Below are positions 53,601 to 61,150 of a DNA stretch of 64,000 nt, one piece after another; the stretch's first letter is position 1, and each line of letters opens with the position of its first letter. Source of the stretch: Galactobacter valiniphilus (GTDB lineage: Bacteria > Actinomycetota > Actinomycetes > Actinomycetales > Micrococcaceae); the NCBI RefSeq assembly GCF_003575975.1, contig NZ_QQXK01000015.1, positions 20,449 through 84,448 on the forward strand. The letters run 5' to 3'. Below the pieces are notes generated by a model, which worked only from the letters and a program-made list of their open reading frames with translations, searched no databases and was not told where the DNA came from. Made by a program: the position numbers and the translations under genes.

Positions 53601-53667
53601 TGGCGAGCCCGGAGCGGGCCAGGGAACGCACGACGACGCGGCGGGGCCCGTTCGGCGGCGTCGGTGA
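50647..53667 (+). CDS. helY: DEAD/DEAH-box RNA helicase HelY (Mtr4/Ski2-like)
   Basis: The 1006-residue protein is a Ski2-like helicase with DFQQRACEAL, Walker A AAPTGAGKTVVGEFAVH (near residue 85), DEVHYLADKDRG (motif II), LSATVSN (III), and VYATETLALGVNMPARSVV and QLTGRAGRRGIDVEG (V-VI). The C-terminal half has the DSHCT-like domain and a CHGCPEREQHARWAERYQKLK region. Between the RecA domains, residues 286-340 form an Arg/Gly-rich insert. It starts with GTG, 3 bases after tatC. The role is RNA processing or decay; the amidohydrolase gene overlaps its end. Confidence 0.92.
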   Translation: MPSRRRTARPVAPGDGAGASRPTSHDVEAPSSPAERFAAAKRRGEQARTELGAFTDGLDFPLDDFQQRACEALEAGRGVLVAAPTGAGKTVVGEFAVHLALAHGTKAFYTTPIKALSNQKFAEFAARHGADRVGLLTGDTAVNSEAEIVVMTTEVLRNMLYASSPTLQGLEYVVMDEVHYLADKDRGAVWEEVILQLPQSAKVVSLSATVSNAEEFGGWLEAVRGATDVIVSEHRPVPLWQHVMVGSELLDLFAEDVSFESSADSGAVVNPELVKLARRSPASLSGGWGEHTARVDGRGGRGRQDRGRRRGRPGPRGDATGSGSLTASGGQRSRGASRPATVASLDDAGLLPAIVFVFSRKGCDAAVAQNVRAGVDLTTRQERRQIEEVLEQAARRLPAEDLEVVGYWAWRDGMLRGIASHHAGLIPVFKEAVEQLFARGLCKVVYATETLALGVNMPARSVVLEKLDKFNGETHAPVTPGEYTQLTGRAGRRGIDVEGHAVVSWHQGMDPLAVAGLASRRTYPLNSSFRPTYNMSLNLLSRLGVRQARSVLEQSFAQYQADASVVGLARQLAGRKESLTGYEQAMTCHLGDFQEYARLRQRLNKAQKSASKSRGRARRSSAELALEAVGRGDIVEIRGPRNLGHAVVTHLAPSFKDPRPTILTLDGRLRRLSAADLDGPLEVLGTLRVPKTFTGRSPQERNDLASSLRNALRDARPDPHRRTPGFAFAGDEDPEALIDELERKLKRHPCHGCPEREQHARWAERYQKLKVESDRLESQIMGRTHTIARTFDRVTAVLRSVGYVRGEGEAARITDAGHTMLRIYGERDLLTALVLGEGGLQGLSPAAMAAAATLFVYQPKRDAEAGPRHWPQGVRDVWDLAVAQWSRLEDLESDHRVELTPAPEAGLVDAMHRWACGEDLASALAESQVEAGDFVRWAKQVIDFLGQLAQNPAVAPEVSDTASAASDLIRRGVVAASAVVSAAVGGEPGAGQGTHDDAAGPVRRRR
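50667..50701 (+). other. Hairpin within the 5' end of helY
   Basis: A perfect 13-bp stem (50667-50679 with 50689-50701) and 9-base loop lies 20 bases after the GTG of helY. It resembles a terminator for tatAC but lies inside the next gene; it may attenuate read-through or slow initiation of helY. Confidence 0.45.
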
Positions 53668-55292
53668 GCGGCCGCGCTCCGGCCGGGCCGCCCGGCGCCA
53701 CCGGGTCGCCCCCGGCGGCCGCGCCCCTGCTCCTGGACGGGGTGAGGTCCTGGGTGGCCCCATGTGCGGGCGAGCCAGCCCGACGGGCCGAGGCCGTGCT
53801 CATCCGCGACGGCCGCATCGCGTGGGCCGGGCGCTCCGCCGACGCGCCCAGGGACGCCGGCACCCGCGTGATCGGGGCCGACGGTGCGGTGCTGCTCGCG
53901 GCCTTCGTGGACGGCCACGCCCACGTCACCGAGACGGGCCGCGCCCTCGCCTCGCTCGATGTCTCTGCGGTGCGCGGCGCCGGGGAACTCCTCGCGGCGG
54001 TGGCGGCGCTGGCCCGCACGGCCCCGGCCGGCGCGCTCCTCCTCGGCCACGGCTGGGACGAGTCGACGTGGGCCGACCCGCTGTTGCCGACCCCTGAGCA
54101 GCTCGAGGCGGCGGCCGGAGGCCGCGAGGTCTTTCTCTCGCGGATCGACGTGCACGCCGGGCTCGCCTCGGCCGGCCTGCTCGCGCGCGCCGGTTACGCA
54201 AGCGATGCCCTCCTCGAGGAGGCCGACCACGCGGCCGTGCGCGCGCTCGCCACCGTCACCGGCCCGGACGAGACGCGCGCCCTGCAGCGCAGGGCCCTGC
54301 GCCACTTCGCCTCCTCCGGCCACGCAGCGGTGACCGAGATGGCGGCCCCGCACGTCTCCGGCGAGGACGATCTGCGCCTGCTCCTCGCCCCCGCCGCCGA
54401 GCCGGAGCCGGTCCCGACGGTCTACGCCTATTGGGCGCGGCTCGTCGAGAGCGAGGAGCACGCGCGTGCCGAGCTGGCCGCCTGGGGCGGCGCCCTGTCC
54501 GGGCTCGGCGGCGACCTCTCCATCGATGGATCGCTCGGCGCCAGGACGGCGGCCCTGCGCGCCCCGTACACCGACGCTCCGCACACGAGGGGCGAGCTCC
54601 TGCTCGAACCCCCCGCCATCGCCGCGCACGTCATCGCGTGCACCCTGGCAGGAACGCAGGCCGCCTTCCACGCCATCGGGGACGCCGCCGTCGAGGCGGC
54701 CGTCGAGGGCTTCCGTCTGGCCTCCCTGGCCGTGGGGGAGGAGCGGCTGCGCCGCGCGCGTCACCGCGTCGAACACCTCGAGGGCGTCGACGCCCCGGAA
54801 GCGCGCAGCCTCGCCGCGTGGGGCGTCCACGCCTCCGTTCAACCGCGCTTCGACGAGCTCTGGGGCTTCCCCGGGGATCTCTACGAGCAAAGGCTCGGCC
54901 GGGAGCGCGCCGGCGCGCTCAACCCCTTCGGCTCGCTGGTCGCGGCCGGGGCCCCGCTGGCCTTCGGCTCCGACACACCCGTGACCGGGGCCGCCCCGTG
55001 GCGCAGCATCCTGGCCGCGCTGCGCCATCACCACCCGGACGAACGCCTCGGCGCGCTCGCTGCGGTGCGCGCCCACACGGCGGGCGGCTACGCGGCGGCG
55101 CGGGCCGCCGAAGGCGGCCGGGGCACCCTGGCCGTGGGCGCCCCGGCGAGCCTCGCGCTCTGGGAAGCGCCCGACGTCGGGCCGGGCGAGGCGGGCGACG
55201 ATCCGGTCCCCGCGATCCTCGGACTCGCCGAGGCCCGCGCAACGCGGTGCCTCCTGACGCTGGCCGACGGTGCGGTGTTGCACAGCGCCTGA
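53664..55292 (+). CDS. Amidohydrolase family 3 protein
   Basis: The 542-residue protein belongs to the PF07969 amidohydrolases. It has the first metal motif VDGHAHVTETG, HGWDESTWAD, the later metal histidines in QAAFHAIGDAAVEAAVEGF and RHRVEHLEGVD, and the catalytic Asp in AFGSDTPVTGAAPW. The DGSLGARTAALRAPY segment is typical of the family (YtcJ-like). The GTG overlaps the helY stop as GTGA. Several Micrococcales keep this gene between helY and ppm. The substrate is unknown, so a specific name is not justified. Confidence 0.85.
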   Translation: MSGRAPAGPPGATGSPPAAAPLLLDGVRSWVAPCAGEPARRAEAVLIRDGRIAWAGRSADAPRDAGTRVIGADGAVLLAAFVDGHAHVTETGRALASLDVSAVRGAGELLAAVAALARTAPAGALLLGHGWDESTWADPLLPTPEQLEAAAGGREVFLSRIDVHAGLASAGLLARAGYASDALLEEADHAAVRALATVTGPDETRALQRRALRHFASSGHAAVTEMAAPHVSGEDDLRLLLAPAAEPEPVPTVYAYWARLVESEEHARAELAAWGGALSGLGGDLSIDGSLGARTAALRAPYTDAPHTRGELLLEPPAIAAHVIACTLAGTQAAFHAIGDAAVEAAVEGFRLASLAVGEERLRRARHRVEHLEGVDAPEARSLAAWGVHASVQPRFDELWGFPGDLYEQRLGRERAGALNPFGSLVAAGAPLAFGSDTPVTGAAPWRSILAALRHHHPDERLGALAAVRAHTAGGYAAARAAEGGRGTLAVGAPASLALWEAPDVGPGEAGDDPVPAILGLAEARATRCLLTLADGAVLHSA

Positions 55293-55299
55293 GCACGGC

Positions 55300-55323
55300 G
55301 TGGCCCGGCTTAACCCGGGCCAC
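55300..55323 (+). terminator. Terminator after the amidohydrolase gene
   Basis: A 9-bp perfect stem (55300-55308 with 55315-55323) with a 6-base loop follows the stop by 7 bases and ends the helY transcript. Confidence 0.6.
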
Positions 55324-55347
55324 ACCTGCTGCGCGCCGCCACCGGGA

Positions 55348-55353
55348 TACAAT
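55348..55353 (+). promoter_or_regulatory. -10 element of the ppm promoter
   Basis: TACAAT, about 54 bases before the GTG of ppm and immediately after a terminator. It is the best -10 match seen in the region. Confidence 0.55.
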
Positions 55354-55406
55354 GAACGCTGGCCCGTCCCGGGCCGCAATCCAGCCACCAAAGGACCGAT
55401 CAGCGC

Positions 55407-56141
55407 GTGCGAGTGCTCACCATCATCCCGACGTACAACGAGTTGGAGTCGCTGCCCAAGACCGTGGGCCGACTGCGCGCCGCCTGCCCCGAGGTTGACG
55501 TGCTCATCGCCGATGACAACTCCCCGGACGGCACCGGCGAGCTCGCCGACCGCCTCAGCGCCGAGGATGCGAACATCCACGTGCTGCACCGCAAGGGCAA
55601 GGAGGGCCTCGGGGCCGCGTACCTGGCAGGCTTCGCCTGGGGTCTCGAGCGGGGCTACGACGTGCTCGTGGAGATGGACGCCGACGGCTCCCACCAGCCC
55701 GAGCAGCTCCCGCGCCTGCTGCAGGCCTCCGAGGCCGGCGCCGACCTCGTGATCGGCTCCCGCTGGGTCCCGGGCGGCGAGGTCGTCAACTGGCCGCTCT
55801 CCCGCAAGCTCATCTCGCGCACGGGCAGCTTCGTCTCCCGCTTCTTCCTCGGTCTCAAGCTGCGTGACATCACCGCCGGCTACCGCGCCTACAAGGCAAG
55901 CACGCTGCGCGGCCTCGACCTCGGCGCCGTCGACTCGGTGGGCTACGGCTTCCAGGTGGACATGACCTTCCGCACGGCCCGCGCTGGATTCTCCATCACG
56001 GAGGTGCCGATCACCTTTGTTGAGCGCGAGTTTGGCGAGTCCAAGATGAGCGGCTCCATCATCCAGGAGGCCGGCGTCAACGTCGTCAAGTGGGGCCTGG
56101 CCGCCCGCTGGGAGACCCTGCGTTCCAAGGTCGGCCGCTGA
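55407..56141 (+). CDS. ppm: Polyprenol monophosphomannose synthase
   Basis: The enzyme transfers mannose from GDP-mannose to polyprenyl phosphate, giving the donor for lipomannan and protein mannosylation. The 244-residue GT2 protein has [60 protein letters not shown] (the DxD site), [24 protein letters not shown] and GYRAYKAS. No acyltransferase domain is fused, unlike M. tuberculosis Ppm1. The GTG start lies 3 bases after a GATCAGCGC region. It faces rbpA across a palindrome, the usual actinobacterial neighbourhood. Confidence 0.94.
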   Translation: MRVLTIIPTYNELESLPKTVGRLRAACPEVDVLIADDNSPDGTGELADRLSAEDANIHVLHRKGKEGLGAAYLAGFAWGLERGYDVLVEMDADGSHQPEQLPRLLQASEAGADLVIGSRWVPGGEVVNWPLSRKLISRTGSFVSRFFLGLKLRDITAGYRAYKASTLRGLDLGAVDSVGYGFQVDMTFRTARAGFSITEVPITFVEREFGESKMSGSIIQEAGVNVVKWGLAARWETLRSKVGR

Positions 56142-56161
56142 CCGCGCCGCCAGCGTCACCA

Positions 56162-56209
56162 CACACAGGAGGGGCCCGCACCATGCATGGTGCGGGCCCC
56201 TCCTGTGTG
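56162..56209. terminator. Bidirectional terminator between ppm and rbpA
   Basis: A perfect 24+24 base palindrome with no spacer separates the convergent stops, 17 bases from rbpA and 21 from ppm. Confidence 0.88.
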
Positions 56210-56225
56210 CTCCGAGGCGGAAGGC

Positions 56226-56573
56226 TCAGGCGTCGATCTTCTCGCCGCGGGCTTCCTTCAGGAAGTTGAGGCGATCCTTCAGGATGACCTCGAGCTCCTC
56301 CATGGAACGACGCTCCAGCAGCATGTCCCAGTGGCTGCGCTGGGGCTTGTCCTTGTTGGGCTCCTCCTCGCCGCCGTCGACGCGGAGGGCCTTCTTGCCG
56401 GTCTTGGTGTGCCACACCGTGGGCACGTCGGCTTCCATCGCGAAGATGACCTGGACCTTCTCGCCGTCCTCGCAGACGTACTCGACGGTCTGGCGGGCCG
56501 CGGGCTCGACGCCGGCCTCGGACTCCATCGACTGCGAACCCAGGCGCATACCGCGCAGGCTGCGATCACTCAT
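56226..56573 (-). CDS. rbpA: RNA polymerase-binding protein RbpA
   Basis: RbpA binds the beta subunit of actinobacterial RNA polymerase and the primary sigma factor, and stabilises the open complex. The 115-residue protein has SLRGMRLGSQSMESE at the N-terminus (the basic/sigma-contacting arm), the beta-barrel core YVCEDGEKVQVIFAMEADVPTVWHTKTGK and the C-terminal sigma-interacting domain RSHWDMLLERRSMEELEVILKDRLNFLKE. The start is ATG at MSDRSLRGM. A SigR-like promoter lies 42 bases upstream. Confidence 0.97.
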   Translation of the reverse strand: MSDRSLRGMRLGSQSMESEAGVEPAARQTVEYVCEDGEKVQVIFAMEADVPTVWHTKTGKKALRVDGGEEEPNKDKPQRSHWDMLLERRSMEELEVILKDRLNFLKEARGEKIDA

Positions 56574-56614
56574 GCTGACTCCTCACGTGCTTCACTGCTC
56601 TCGACCACATGCAA

Positions 56615-56640
56615 AACGTGGACGGGCGGCGGTGCATTCC
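56615..56640 (-). promoter_or_regulatory. SigR/SigH-type promoter of rbpA
   Basis: On the minus strand GGAAT (56636-56640) is followed after exactly 18 bases by GTT (56615-56617), the consensus used by thiol-stress sigma factors SigR and SigH. It is 42 bases upstream of the rbpA start. In Streptomyces rbpA is a SigR target, so the match is expected biology; it has not been tested here. Confidence 0.6.
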
Positions 56641-56652
56641 CGCAACCCGGAC

Positions 56653-56698
56653 GCGGGCACGGTCGCCATCCATTGTAGGGGATGGCGACCGTGCCCGC
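56653..56698 (-). terminator. Terminator after the SPFH gene
   Basis: A perfect 19-bp stem (56653-56671 with 56680-56698) and an 8-base loop lies 17 bases past the SPFH stop. The loop carries TACAAT on the minus strand, a possible second -10 for rbpA. Confidence 0.75.
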
Positions 56699-56715
56699 TG
56701 GCGGCGCCGCGCGCC

Positions 56716-57618
56716 TTAGTTCTTGGGTGTGCCGTTCTCCGGCCCGAAGGCGCCAAACGCTCCGCCGAGCCCCTTCAGGGCGTCGGTGACGTCCGAGGGG
56801 ATGATCCACAGCTTGTTGGACGTTCCCTCGGCGATCTTCGGCAGCGCCTGCAGGTACTGGTAGGCCAGCAGCTTCGGATCGGCGTTGGCCTCGTGCACGG
56901 CCTGGAAGACGGTCTGGATGGCCTCGGCCTCGCCCTGGGCCTTGAGCACGGCGGCCTTGGCCTCGCCCTCCGCGGTGAGGATGGCCGCCTGGCGCGAACC
57001 CTCAGCCGTCAGAATCTCGGACTGCTTGGTGCCCTCTGCCGTGAGGATCGCGGCGCGGCGATCTCGCTCGGCGCGCATCTGCTTCTCCATGGAGTCCTGG
57101 ATAGACATCGGCGGGTCGATGGCCTTGAGCTCCACGCGCGAGACGCGGATGCCCCAGCGGCCCGTTGCCTCGTCGAGGACGCCGCGCAGCTGGCTGTTGA
57201 TCTGGTCGCGCGAGGTCAGTGCCTCCTCGAGCTGCAGGCCGCCGACCACGTTACGCAGCGTGGTGGTGGTGAGCTGCTCGACGGCGCGGATGTAGTTCTC
57301 GATCTCGTAGGTCGCCGCGCGCGGGTCCGTCACCTGGTAGTAGACGACCGTGTCGATGTTGACGACGAGGTTGTCCTCGGTGATGACCGGCTGCGGCGGG
57401 AACGGCTGGACCTGCTCGCGCAGGTCAATGACCGGGCCGAGGCGGTCGATGAACGGGATCACCATGGTCAGACCCGCCGTGGCGGTGCGCTGGTAGCGGC
57501 CGAGGCGCTCGACGATGCGAGCCCTCGCCTGCGGGATGATGTGGATCGAGCGGACCAGGATGATGATCACGACGATCGCCAGGACGATCGCGACGATCCA
57601 TCCGGGATTGAAGTCCAT
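56716..57618 (-). CDS. SPFH/Band 7 domain membrane protein
   Basis: The 300-residue protein has an N-terminal membrane helix (WIVAIVLAIVVIIILVRSIHIIPQ) and a stomatin/prohibitin domain: ERLGRYQRTATAGLTMVIPFIDR, LREQVQPFPPQPVITEDNLVV, RVELKAIDPPMSIQDSMEKQMRAERDRRAAIL, then an AEG-type repeat region. Such proteins form membrane scaffolds. The adjacent upstream nfeD-like gene is its usual partner, and the two are probably co-transcribed. It starts with ATG (MDFNPGW). Confidence 0.92.
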   Translation of the reverse strand: MDFNPGWIVAIVLAIVVIIILVRSIHIIPQARARIVERLGRYQRTATAGLTMVIPFIDRLGPVIDLREQVQPFPPQPVITEDNLVVNIDTVVYYQVTDPRAATYEIENYIRAVEQLTTTTLRNVVGGLQLEEALTSRDQINSQLRGVLDEATGRWGIRVSRVELKAIDPPMSIQDSMEKQMRAERDRRAAILTAEGTKQSEILTAEGSRQAAILTAEGEAKAAVLKAQGEAEAIQTVFQAVHEANADPKLLAYQYLQALPKIAEGTSNKLWIIPSDVTDALKGLGGAFGAFGPENGTPKN

Positions 57619-57694
57619 GGGAAGTCCTTCCGTACGAGTGGTGTGGGACAGGGGTGCTGGGGGCGCCGCCGGGTGAGAGCCGCGCGGGAGGGGC

Positions 57695-58192
57695 CTAGCG
57701 GCTCAGGGGTGCGGCGGGTCCGCTCGCCTCGCCGGCAGGGAAGGCCGGGGCGGCGGAGAGATACGCCGTGGCACCGGAGATCCGCACGACGACGGCATGG
57801 GTGCCGGGGGAGAGCGGGCCGTGGTCCTCGCTGCGCGCCGTCCACGTCTCACCGTGGATCTTGGCCGTGCCGGTCACGCGGGAGGTGGGCTCGAGGACAA
57901 GCGCGTCCTGCCCGATGAGGCGATCGATGTTGGAGAGCGAATCGGCCGTACTCTTGCGGATCTGCCGCAGGGCGATGGGCCGCAAGCCGAAGATGAGGAT
58001 GAGCGCCGCGAGCGCGAAGATCACGATCTGCAACCACCCAGGGCCGCCGGCGAGGGCGGTGAACATGCCGGCCAAGGCGCCGCCGGCGAGCGTGGCGAAC
58101 CACAGATCGAGGGTCAGCGCCTCGATCGCGATGAACACCAGCACCAGGGCAAGCCAGATGGCCCACGAATTCTGGACCAGCCACTCGAACAT
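57695..58192 (-). CDS. NfeD-like membrane protein
   Basis: The 165-residue protein has about three hydrophobic helices (residues 8-75) followed by an OB-fold domain with DRLIGQDALVLEPTSRVTGTAKIHGETWTARSEDHGPLSPGTHAVVVRISGATAYL. This is the short NfeD form that pairs with SPFH proteins and may anchor or regulate them. It starts with ATG (MFEWLVQNS). The SPFH gene follows after 76 bases. Confidence 0.88.
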   Translation of the reverse strand: MFEWLVQNSWAIWLALVLVFIAIEALTLDLWFATLAGGALAGMFTALAGGPGWLQIVIFALAALILIFGLRPIALRQIRKSTADSLSNIDRLIGQDALVLEPTSRVTGTAKIHGETWTARSEDHGPLSPGTHAVVVRISGATAYLSAAPAFPAGEASGPAAPLSR

Positions 58193-58295
58193 CTCGCCTC
58201 CAAAGAAACCTAGAGCGCGACCGGGGATGGCCGCCCCCTCACTCTGCCAGCTGTCGGGTGCCCGGGCGTCACTCGGGCGGATGATCTGCGCGGCG

Positions 58296-59159
58296 TCAGC
58301 GCCTGCGGTAGGCGTGCACCCGGACGCTGAGCTCGACGTCACGCGGACCGCTCGTCTCGAGTTCCGCGAGGATGTCGGCGAGTGCGCGGTGGTGGCCGGC
58401 GGGGCCCATGTGCGCCACCAACGCGGCGGCGTGGGGTTCGAGCCGCATCCACGCGTTGACGTCGACGGACTCCAGCTCCTCGAAGTCAGTCTCGAGGTGG
58501 GCAGCGAGGCGTTCCTCCTTGTCCCCATCGATGCCGAGCAGGCCGGCGTCCTCACGCAGCTGGGCGAGATGCCCGGGGAGCGGGACGACCACCAGGGCCA
58601 GGCCCCCGCGGCGCAGCACGCGGGCGAACTCCGGGGGATTGCGCGGCGCGAAGACGTCGAGCAGGACCGAGGCGCTCGCCTCGGCCAGGGGCCAGTGACG
58701 CCAGGTGTCCCAGACGAAGGAGAGCACCCGCGGATCGCGCGCCGCCCGCTGGGCGCCTGCGCGGGAAAGGTCGAGATCCACGGCGCGCGGGTCCCGGCCG
58801 GCGGCGGACAACGCGTCGAGCACGGCGCGCGTGTACCAACCGGTGCCGGAGCCGGTGTCGACGAGCAGGGGGGAGGCGTCATCATTGAGGCGGACGGCGA
58901 GTTCGCCGAGCGCCGCGGAGATGGGCGAGTAGGCACCGGACTCGAGCCATGCCTCGCGGGAGGCGATCATGGCCGGGGTGTCCTCAAGGAACTTGCTTGG
59001 CTTCCCCGTCAGCAGGTTGATGTGGCCCTGCTTCGCCGCGTCGTAGCGGTGACCGTTGGCGCAGCGCAGCCCCGCCGGGCGCCCGGTGGGGCGCAGTTCC
59101 AGGCGGGCCGGTTCGCCGCACTGCGGGCACAGCAGCGGCCATGCGGAGGCACTCTGCAC
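58296..59159 (-). CDS. RlmA-like 23S rRNA guanine N1-methyltransferase
   Basis: The 287-residue protein has an N-terminal zinc ribbon (CPQCGEPARL...LRCANGHRYDAAKQGHINLL), as in RlmA/TlrB, and an AdoMet domain with LLVDTGSGTGWYTRAVLDAL and VLLDVFAPRNPPEFARVLRRGG. It would methylate N1 of a guanine in helix 35 of 23S rRNA, either at position 745 (housekeeping) or 748 (resistance-type). Which position cannot be told from the sequence. It starts with GTG 2 bases after the def stop. Confidence 0.87.
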   Translation of the reverse strand: MQSASAWPLLCPQCGEPARLELRPTGRPAGLRCANGHRYDAAKQGHINLLTGKPSKFLEDTPAMIASREAWLESGAYSPISAALGELAVRLNDDASPLLVDTGSGTGWYTRAVLDALSAAGRDPRAVDLDLSRAGAQRAARDPRVLSFVWDTWRHWPLAEASASVLLDVFAPRNPPEFARVLRRGGLALVVVPLPGHLAQLREDAGLLGIDGDKEERLAAHLETDFEELESVDVNAWMRLEPHAAALVAHMGPAGHHRALADILAELETSGPRDVELSVRVHAYRRR

Positions 59160-59161
59160 GC

Positions 59162-59758
59162 TCAGAACCCCAGCCCCTCGCGCACGGTCTCCGGCTCCTC
59201 GTAGGACCACAGGCGAGCGAAGTTCTCGTCGGTGCAGAGGCTGCGCGGCTCGGCCTTGTCGAGGTAAAGCATGCCGTTGAGGTGATCCGTCTCGTGCTGG
59301 AAGATGCGGGCCTGCCAGCCGTGCAGCTCGCGCTCGTGGCGCACGCCCTCCAGATCGGTCCAGGAGGCGAGGATGTCGGCCGGGCGCTCCACGCTCGCGG
59401 TGTACCCGCGGACCGACAGGCACCCCTCGAAGTGGGTGGCGGTACGCGCGCCGACGGCCTCGTAGCGCGGGTCGATGGCGGCCATGAACTCGAGCGGTTC
59501 GCGCTCCTTGGCGGCCGCCGTCTCCTGATCGATGGGCCAGAGGTCCTCGAGCACGGCCAGGCGCAGGGACAGGCCGATCTGGGGGGCCGCGAGACCCACG
59601 CCGGGCGCGGCGTGCATGGTGGAGCGCATGAGCTCCACGAGTGCCTCGAGCTCGGTGCGCTCAAGCGAGTCGTCCCACTCGGGGGTGCTCGAGCGCAGGA
59701 CCGGGTCCCCGGCCTGGACGATCTTGACGGTGGGCTGCAGGCCGAAGGGGACGCTCAT
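59162..59758 (-). CDS. def: Peptide deformylase
   Basis: The enzyme removes the formyl group from new proteins. The 198-residue protein has the three conserved motifs: GVGLAAPQIG, EGCLSVRG with the metal cysteine, and QHETDHLNGMLY with the HExxH metal site. It is the long actinobacterial form. The ATG at MSVPFGLQ follows GGGGAG. It is followed by the rlmA-like gene and preceded by the lyase gene 35 bases upstream on the same strand. Confidence 0.95.
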   Translation of the reverse strand: MSVPFGLQPTVKIVQAGDPVLRSSTPEWDDSLERTELEALVELMRSTMHAAPGVGLAAPQIGLSLRLAVLEDLWPIDQETAAAKEREPLEFMAAIDPRYEAVGARTATHFEGCLSVRGYTASVERPADILASWTDLEGVRHERELHGWQARIFQHETDHLNGMLYLDKAEPRSLCTDENFARLWSYEEPETVREGLGF

Positions 59759-59793
59759 GCTCCCCATTCTTCCATTCCCGGGCGCTCAGGGGC

Positions 59794-60993
59794 TCAGGCC
59801 TGGTGGCGGCGCACGGCTTCGCCCATGCGCTCGATCATGGAGCGCAGCACGGGCCGAGGGGTGGCGAAGACGAGCCGCACGTGCGCGGCGAATCCGGCGC
59901 CACAAGCGGCGCCGTCAGACACCGCCACGCCGGCCTCGCGCAGGAAGAAGGCGGCGGGCGATTCGTTCAGGTGAAGCGAGGAGCAGTCGAGCCAGGCGAT
60001 GTAGGTGCCCTCGGGGGAGTCGTAACCGAGGCAGGCAAGGTGTTGTTCCACGAGCGCGTCGAGTTCCGTCCGCAGTGACTCGAGATAGCCCAGGAGCGAA
60101 GCGAGCCAGGCTCCACCCTCGCGGTACGCCGCGACGTTGGCTGCGGCACCGACCGTGCTTGCGAGCTTGCCTGCGCGCACGCCGTCCTGCGCCCAGCCGG
60201 CGAGGTCGTCGTCGTTGCTCAGGATGAGCTGCGCGCACTTGAGGCCCGGGAGCGCGAAGGCCTTCGAGGTGCTCGTGGCCGTGACGGCCTGGCGGGCCGC
60301 GGCGGGGGAGAGGGTGGCGTAGGAGAGGTGGCGGGCAGGGCCCAACACGACGGGTGCGTGGATCTCGTCGACGAAGACGCGCACGCCCTCGTGCTTTTCC
60401 ACCACGGTGCTGAGCTCCTCGAGTTCCGCGCGGGAGGCCACATGGCCCGTCGGATTGTGCGGATTGCAGAGGATGACCAGCCCGGCGCCGGCCTCGAGGG
60501 CAGCGTCGATGCCCACGGGATCGAGGCGCCAGCCGGCATCGTCGTGAAGCATCGGCACCTCGATGATCTCGCGACCCAGGCGGACGGGGATCTCGAGGAA
60601 GGGCATGTAGGCCGGGGTGGGCACGACGACGGGGCTGCCCGGGCGCGTGAGGTAGTTGATGGCGTGTTCCAGCCCGGCGAGCACGTCGGGGATGATCTGG
60701 ACGCGCTCGGGGGCGATCGACTGCCCGTAGCGCTCGCGGGCGAAGTCGGTGTAGGCCTCGCGTAGCTCGGCGAGCAGCCACTGGGGGAGGTATCCGTAGC
60801 CGGCGCGGTCGATGACATCGCGCATGGCGGCGTCCACGGCGGGGGCGGTGCCGAAGTCGGCCTCGGCGATGAAGGCGCCCATCGCCTCGGGGACGTCGGA
60901 CCACTTGAGGCTGTGCCGACGCCGCAGTTCAGCCTCATCGATCGCGTCCCACGCCTGGTGCAAGGGGTCGATGCGGGGTGCGACTGCGGTCAT
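59794..60993 (-). CDS. PLP-dependent MalY/PatB-type C-S lyase or aminotransferase
   Basis: The 399-residue protein is a fold-type I PLP enzyme of the MalY/PatB branch. It has SDVPEAMGAFIAEADFGTAPAV at the start, GYGYLPQWLLAELREAYTDFARERYG, VVVPTPAYMPF, LCNPHNPTGHVASRAELEEL, the PLP lysine in TSTSKAFALPGLKCAQLIL, and RLVFATPRPVL near the end. Members cleave cystathionine or aromatic C-S bonds, or transaminate. The ATG follows GGAGG, with a TAGTTA element upstream. The substrate is not proven. Confidence 0.87.
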   Translation of the reverse strand: MTAVAPRIDPLHQAWDAIDEAELRRRHSLKWSDVPEAMGAFIAEADFGTAPAVDAAMRDVIDRAGYGYLPQWLLAELREAYTDFARERYGQSIAPERVQIIPDVLAGLEHAINYLTRPGSPVVVPTPAYMPFLEIPVRLGREIIEVPMLHDDAGWRLDPVGIDAALEAGAGLVILCNPHNPTGHVASRAELEELSTVVEKHEGVRVFVDEIHAPVVLGPARHLSYATLSPAAARQAVTATSTSKAFALPGLKCAQLILSNDDDLAGWAQDGVRAGKLASTVGAAANVAAYREGGAWLASLLGYLESLRTELDALVEQHLACLGYDSPEGTYIAWLDCSSLHLNESPAAFFLREAGVAVSDGAACGAGFAAHVRLVFATPRPVLRSMIERMGEAVRRHQA

Positions 60994-61085
60994 GGCTGCC
61001 TCCGATAACTATTTTGAGCGAGCGGCTCACAATTGCGTGACTCGAGCCTACACCCTGCATCGCCGCAAGGGGAGGGGCATACGCA

Positions 61086-61124
61086 AGCGGCGCCCCTCCC
61101 GACTCACGCGGGAGGGGCGCCGCT
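61086..61124 (-). terminator. Terminator after the secreted HExxH protein gene
   Basis: A perfect 16-bp stem (61086-61101 with 61109-61124) and a 7-base loop lies 27 bases past the stop of the secreted protein gene. Confidence 0.8.
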
Positions 61125-61150
61125 GGCTCGAGGCGGGCGTTGCGCCGGGC

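Noticed and set aside
53328..56162. Long minus-strand frame covering the amidohydrolase and ppm
   Set aside because: Frame shadow; both real genes on the plus strand have motifs and consistent starts.
58296..59159. rRNA methyltransferase as a macrolide resistance gene
   Set aside because: The sequence does not separate the housekeeping position-745 enzyme from the resistance-type position-748 enzyme; a resistance claim is not supported.
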